Shown here piece after piece: positions 53,299 to 55,000 of a DNA stretch of 55,000 nucleotides (its first letter is position 1; each line of letters starts with the position of its first letter). Position numbers and translations under genes: made by a program. Origin of the DNA: Acidobacteriota bacterium (GTDB lineage: Bacteria; Acidobacteriota; Aminicenantia; Aminicenantales; Saccharicenantaceae); NCBI GenBank assembly GCA_033549365.1, contig JAWSUF010000008.1, positions 1 to 55,000 on the forward strand, in the 5' to 3' direction. The notes beneath the pieces are model-generated. The model saw nothing but the letters and a program-made list of their open reading frames with translations, searched no databases and was not told the DNA's origin.

Positions 53299-53718
53299 TA
53301 CGGCGACCTTGATCCGTCCGGTAATGGCCACGGTGATGCGGTAACGTCCCCGTCCGTTCTCCAGACGGATCGTCGCCATGTGGGACACGGCGCCCGAGGG
53401 ATGGAACATCGGTGTATTGTTCGCAGCCACGGCGACACGGTCAAGGACGCCGTGCCTGTCCGGCCGCCAGACTTCCCGATCCGGATCGTACACTTCTACG
53501 GCATATCCTCCGGATGAAAAACGAACCCGAATGGGACAGCCTTCCGCCAGGGCTTTGTACCGGGCGTAATTAAGGCGCGATCCGACCTCCCAGACCGCCC
53601 GGTGGAGATGAATTTTATCCTGAAGTCCGCTCAGGGATATGGCGGCGGTTGTCAGGAAAAACGCCGCAACCGCGAGAACGGCCAGGATCTCGATCAGGGA
53701 ATAACCGGCTCTCTTCAT
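53293..53718 (-). CDS. type IV pilus/T2SS pseudopilin (GspH/FimT-like)
   Basis: A 141-residue product from ATG 53718, starting MKRAGYSLIEILAVLAVAAF. The prepilin peptidase site is G|YSLIE, with the conserved Glu at +5, followed by the single hydrophobic helix. The mature part (LNYARYKALAEGCPIRVRFS, MATIRLENGRGRYRITVAIT) matches the GspH/FimT minor pseudopilin fold. It joins the next gene by a 4-base ATGA overlap. The two belong to a pilus or secretion cluster that continues out of the window. Confidence 0.87.
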   Translation of the reverse strand: MKRAGYSLIEILAVLAVAAFFLTTAAISLSGLQDKIHLHRAVWEVGSRLNYARYKALAEGCPIRVRFSSGGYAVEVYDPDREVWRPDRHGVLDRVAVAANNTPMFHPSGAVSHMATIRLENGRGRYRITVAITGRIKVAVL

Positions 53719-55000
53719 GGCGCGAGATCCTCCCAGAGAAGAATCCGGAACCGGGACAGGGAGAGTAGAGGGACGGCGGAGCGGGGCCATGCTTCCGCAT
53801 CGCCGCCGGGTTCGTCAGGCCGTTCGTCCGGCACGATTTTCACGGCGCCCGATCCGGAAGCAAGATCCGCCGCCTGAAGTCCGCCGAAGATTTCCAGTTT
53901 TTGATCCTGTCCCCGGATGGTAAACCCGGCTCCTCCCGCGGCGAGCGAGGCATGAATGTGGACGGTTTCAGACGGCTCGGCGTCAAGGACGATCCCTCCC
54001 GTTCGATCCTCTCCGCTGAGAAAATCCTGTCCCGCGGCGTAAATGACGAGACGTCCGGGAGGCTCCTTATAATAAGGGAGGCCGTCCCGGATTTCGACTC
54101 CGGAAAGCGTGAGGTGGCCGGAAAGCCTGATTTCGTCCGAGGCGACGATGGTCAGATGGAGGCCCGATCGAACGGCCGGAACGGTCGCATCGAGCGCCGG
54201 AACGAGTCCTCCCGAGGCATCGAGACAACCTCCGGAAAGGCCGCCGATTTTTCCGTTGCAGATGATCATGCCCCTCGGGACAAGGTCGAAGACGTCCTCA
54301 CCGGCGGGCCCTGAAAAAGTCGTCTTTCCGGCGACCGGTTCGAAACGGAGCCGCCATTCCGAATCGTCCGAACGGAAGGCGATGAGCTGATCTTCTCCGT
54401 CGACGGCCAGGATCATGCTCTCCAGGTCGCCCTGGACGAACACGCCGCCGAGACCCAGGTCGTCCCGGATGAGGTAGACGCCGTCGGGAATGGGTTCGGG
54501 CGAGGATTCGAGTCCCAGAAACGGCCGGAGAAAGGCCGGAGAGAGATCCTGGGGCCTGAAGATCCGGGCTTTAAAGACGCTTTCGAGAAGGGCGGCCGGA
54601 AAGGAAGGGATGACGGGCTCCCCGGTTTCGAGAAAAAAGGCCCGGGCCGGACCGGAGGCCGGCGGGAGAACCGTGACATGAAGGCGTTCAAGCGGATCCT
54701 CGCCTCCGGTGCCGCCGGGCGGCCGGTTGAGAAAGAATGGAAGATCGGAGAGGGGAATGCGGCCGGCCCGGACGGCCAATTCGGCGGTGACCCGCGAGGT
54801 GCGTTTCGTCCGGGTGTCCCCGGTTCCGCCGCGGCCCTCGAACAGGGCCTCATGCAACGCGAGGATGAACCCTCCGCGGTCTTCGCTGCGGGTGACATGA
54901 CAGGCGATGCGGCTTTCCCAATGCAGATTATTCCATGTCTCCCGGAAAACCGAAGGAAAAACGAGTCCGGTCAGACGTTCGGGTGCCACCGGCCGGCCGG
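53715..55000 (-). CDS. large pilus-associated protein, 5' end outside window
   Basis: The frame is open from the right edge to the stop at 53715, at least 428 codons. A GTG at 54989 is only one of several possible starts and the frame continues past it, so the gene is partial. The sequence is beta-rich (GVFVQGDLESMILAVDGEDQ, LHLTIVASDEIRLSGHLTLS, FTIRGQDQKLEIFGGLQAAD) and looks like the C-terminal beta-helix part of a large exported protein similar to DUF4900 proteins. The overlap with the pseudopilin suggests a role in the same machine. The family call is weak. Confidence 0.55.
   Translation of the reverse strand, partial: GRPVAPERLTGLVFPSVFRETWNNLHWESRIACHVTRSEDRGGFILALHEALFEGRGGTGDTRTKRTSRVTAELAVRAGRIPLSDLPFFLNRPPGGTGGEDPLERLHVTVLPPASGPARAFFLETGEPVIPSFPAALLESVFKARIFRPQDLSPAFLRPFLGLESSPEPIPDGVYLIRDDLGLGGVFVQGDLESMILAVDGEDQLIAFRSDDSEWRLRFEPVAGKTTFSGPAGEDVFDLVPRGMIICNGKIGGLSGGCLDASGGLVPALDATVPAVRSGLHLTIVASDEIRLSGHLTLSGVEIRDGLPYYKEPPGRLVIYAAGQDFLSGEDRTGGIVLDAEPSETVHIHASLAAGGAGFTIRGQDQKLEIFGGLQAADLASGSGAVKIVPDERPDEPGGDAEAWPRSAVPLLSLSRFRILLWEDLAP

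Overview
This is a GC-rich bacterial chromosome segment from a didermic (outer-membrane) organism. It encodes an outer-membrane beta-barrel, a LolA-like carrier, several lipoproteins, many exported peptidases and hydrolases, three 6-bladed beta-propeller proteins with a GQGPGEF-type turn, and a large TPR-CHAT protein. By inference this mix fits Acidobacteriota or Candidatus Aminicenantes. There is no rRNA or other marker gene, so the assignment is tentative. No tRNA, rRNA or CRISPR array was seen.

Region 1 (1-14.4 kb) is patchwork accessory DNA. It opens with the 3' part of an IS630-type transposase and a beta-propeller gene. Next come a decayed class V aminotransferase, a relBE pair, an M1-like metallopeptidase lipoprotein and a MATE exporter. 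Between and after these lie toxin-antitoxin loci: an orphan ribbon-helix-helix antitoxin, a Phd remnant, vapBC, mazEF, an RHH/RelE-type pair and an abiEi-abiEii pair. A perR-katG peroxide-defence operon and a second beta-propeller gene sit among them. A 49-bp scar at 8138-8186 is built from two separate pieces of the M1 peptidase gene.

Region 2 (14.4-27 kb) is mostly carbohydrate and exported-protein genes. It holds a LamG-GH127 glycosidase, a YbaN-family membrane protein, an Rrf2 regulator with a TauE/SafE exporter, an Asp-box (sialidase-fold) protein and a third beta-propeller. It also holds a small membrane ORF that runs in frame into a lipoprotein, a frameshifted methyltransferase and a penicillin-binding-protein-like serine hydrolase.

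Region 3 (27-40.5 kb) is envelope traffic. An ABC-2 exporter operon on the minus strand is followed by an M28 peptidase, a zinc-ribbon methyltransferase and an outer-membrane barrel. Then comes a tight ATPase/FtsX-permease/FtsX-permease/LolA-like operon and a membrane glycosyltransferase. The barrel, ABC exporter and LolA-like protein could form one inner-to-outer membrane lipid or lipoprotein route.

Region 4 (39.5-55 kb) has a dus gene overlapping a membrane-anchored TPR-CHAT protease gene. Then follow ndk, a cytosolic receiver-histidine kinase, an exported GyrI-like protein and a large S9 peptidase. A 116-bp imperfect palindrome separates the S9 gene from a divergent amidohydrolase lipoprotein. 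After that come a parvulin-type PPIase lipoprotein, a ferritin-like protein, a methyltransferase, and a GspH/FimT pseudopilin with a large partner gene that leaves the window.

Several genes begin 6-10 bases after a good -10 box with no Shine-Dalgarno, which predicts leaderless mRNAs (M1 peptidase, MATE, abiEi, YbaN-like, both ABC ATPases). Others have clear AGGAG sites, so the organism appears to use both modes. The toxin-antitoxin loci carry palindromes or tandem repeats over their promoters, as expected for autoregulation.
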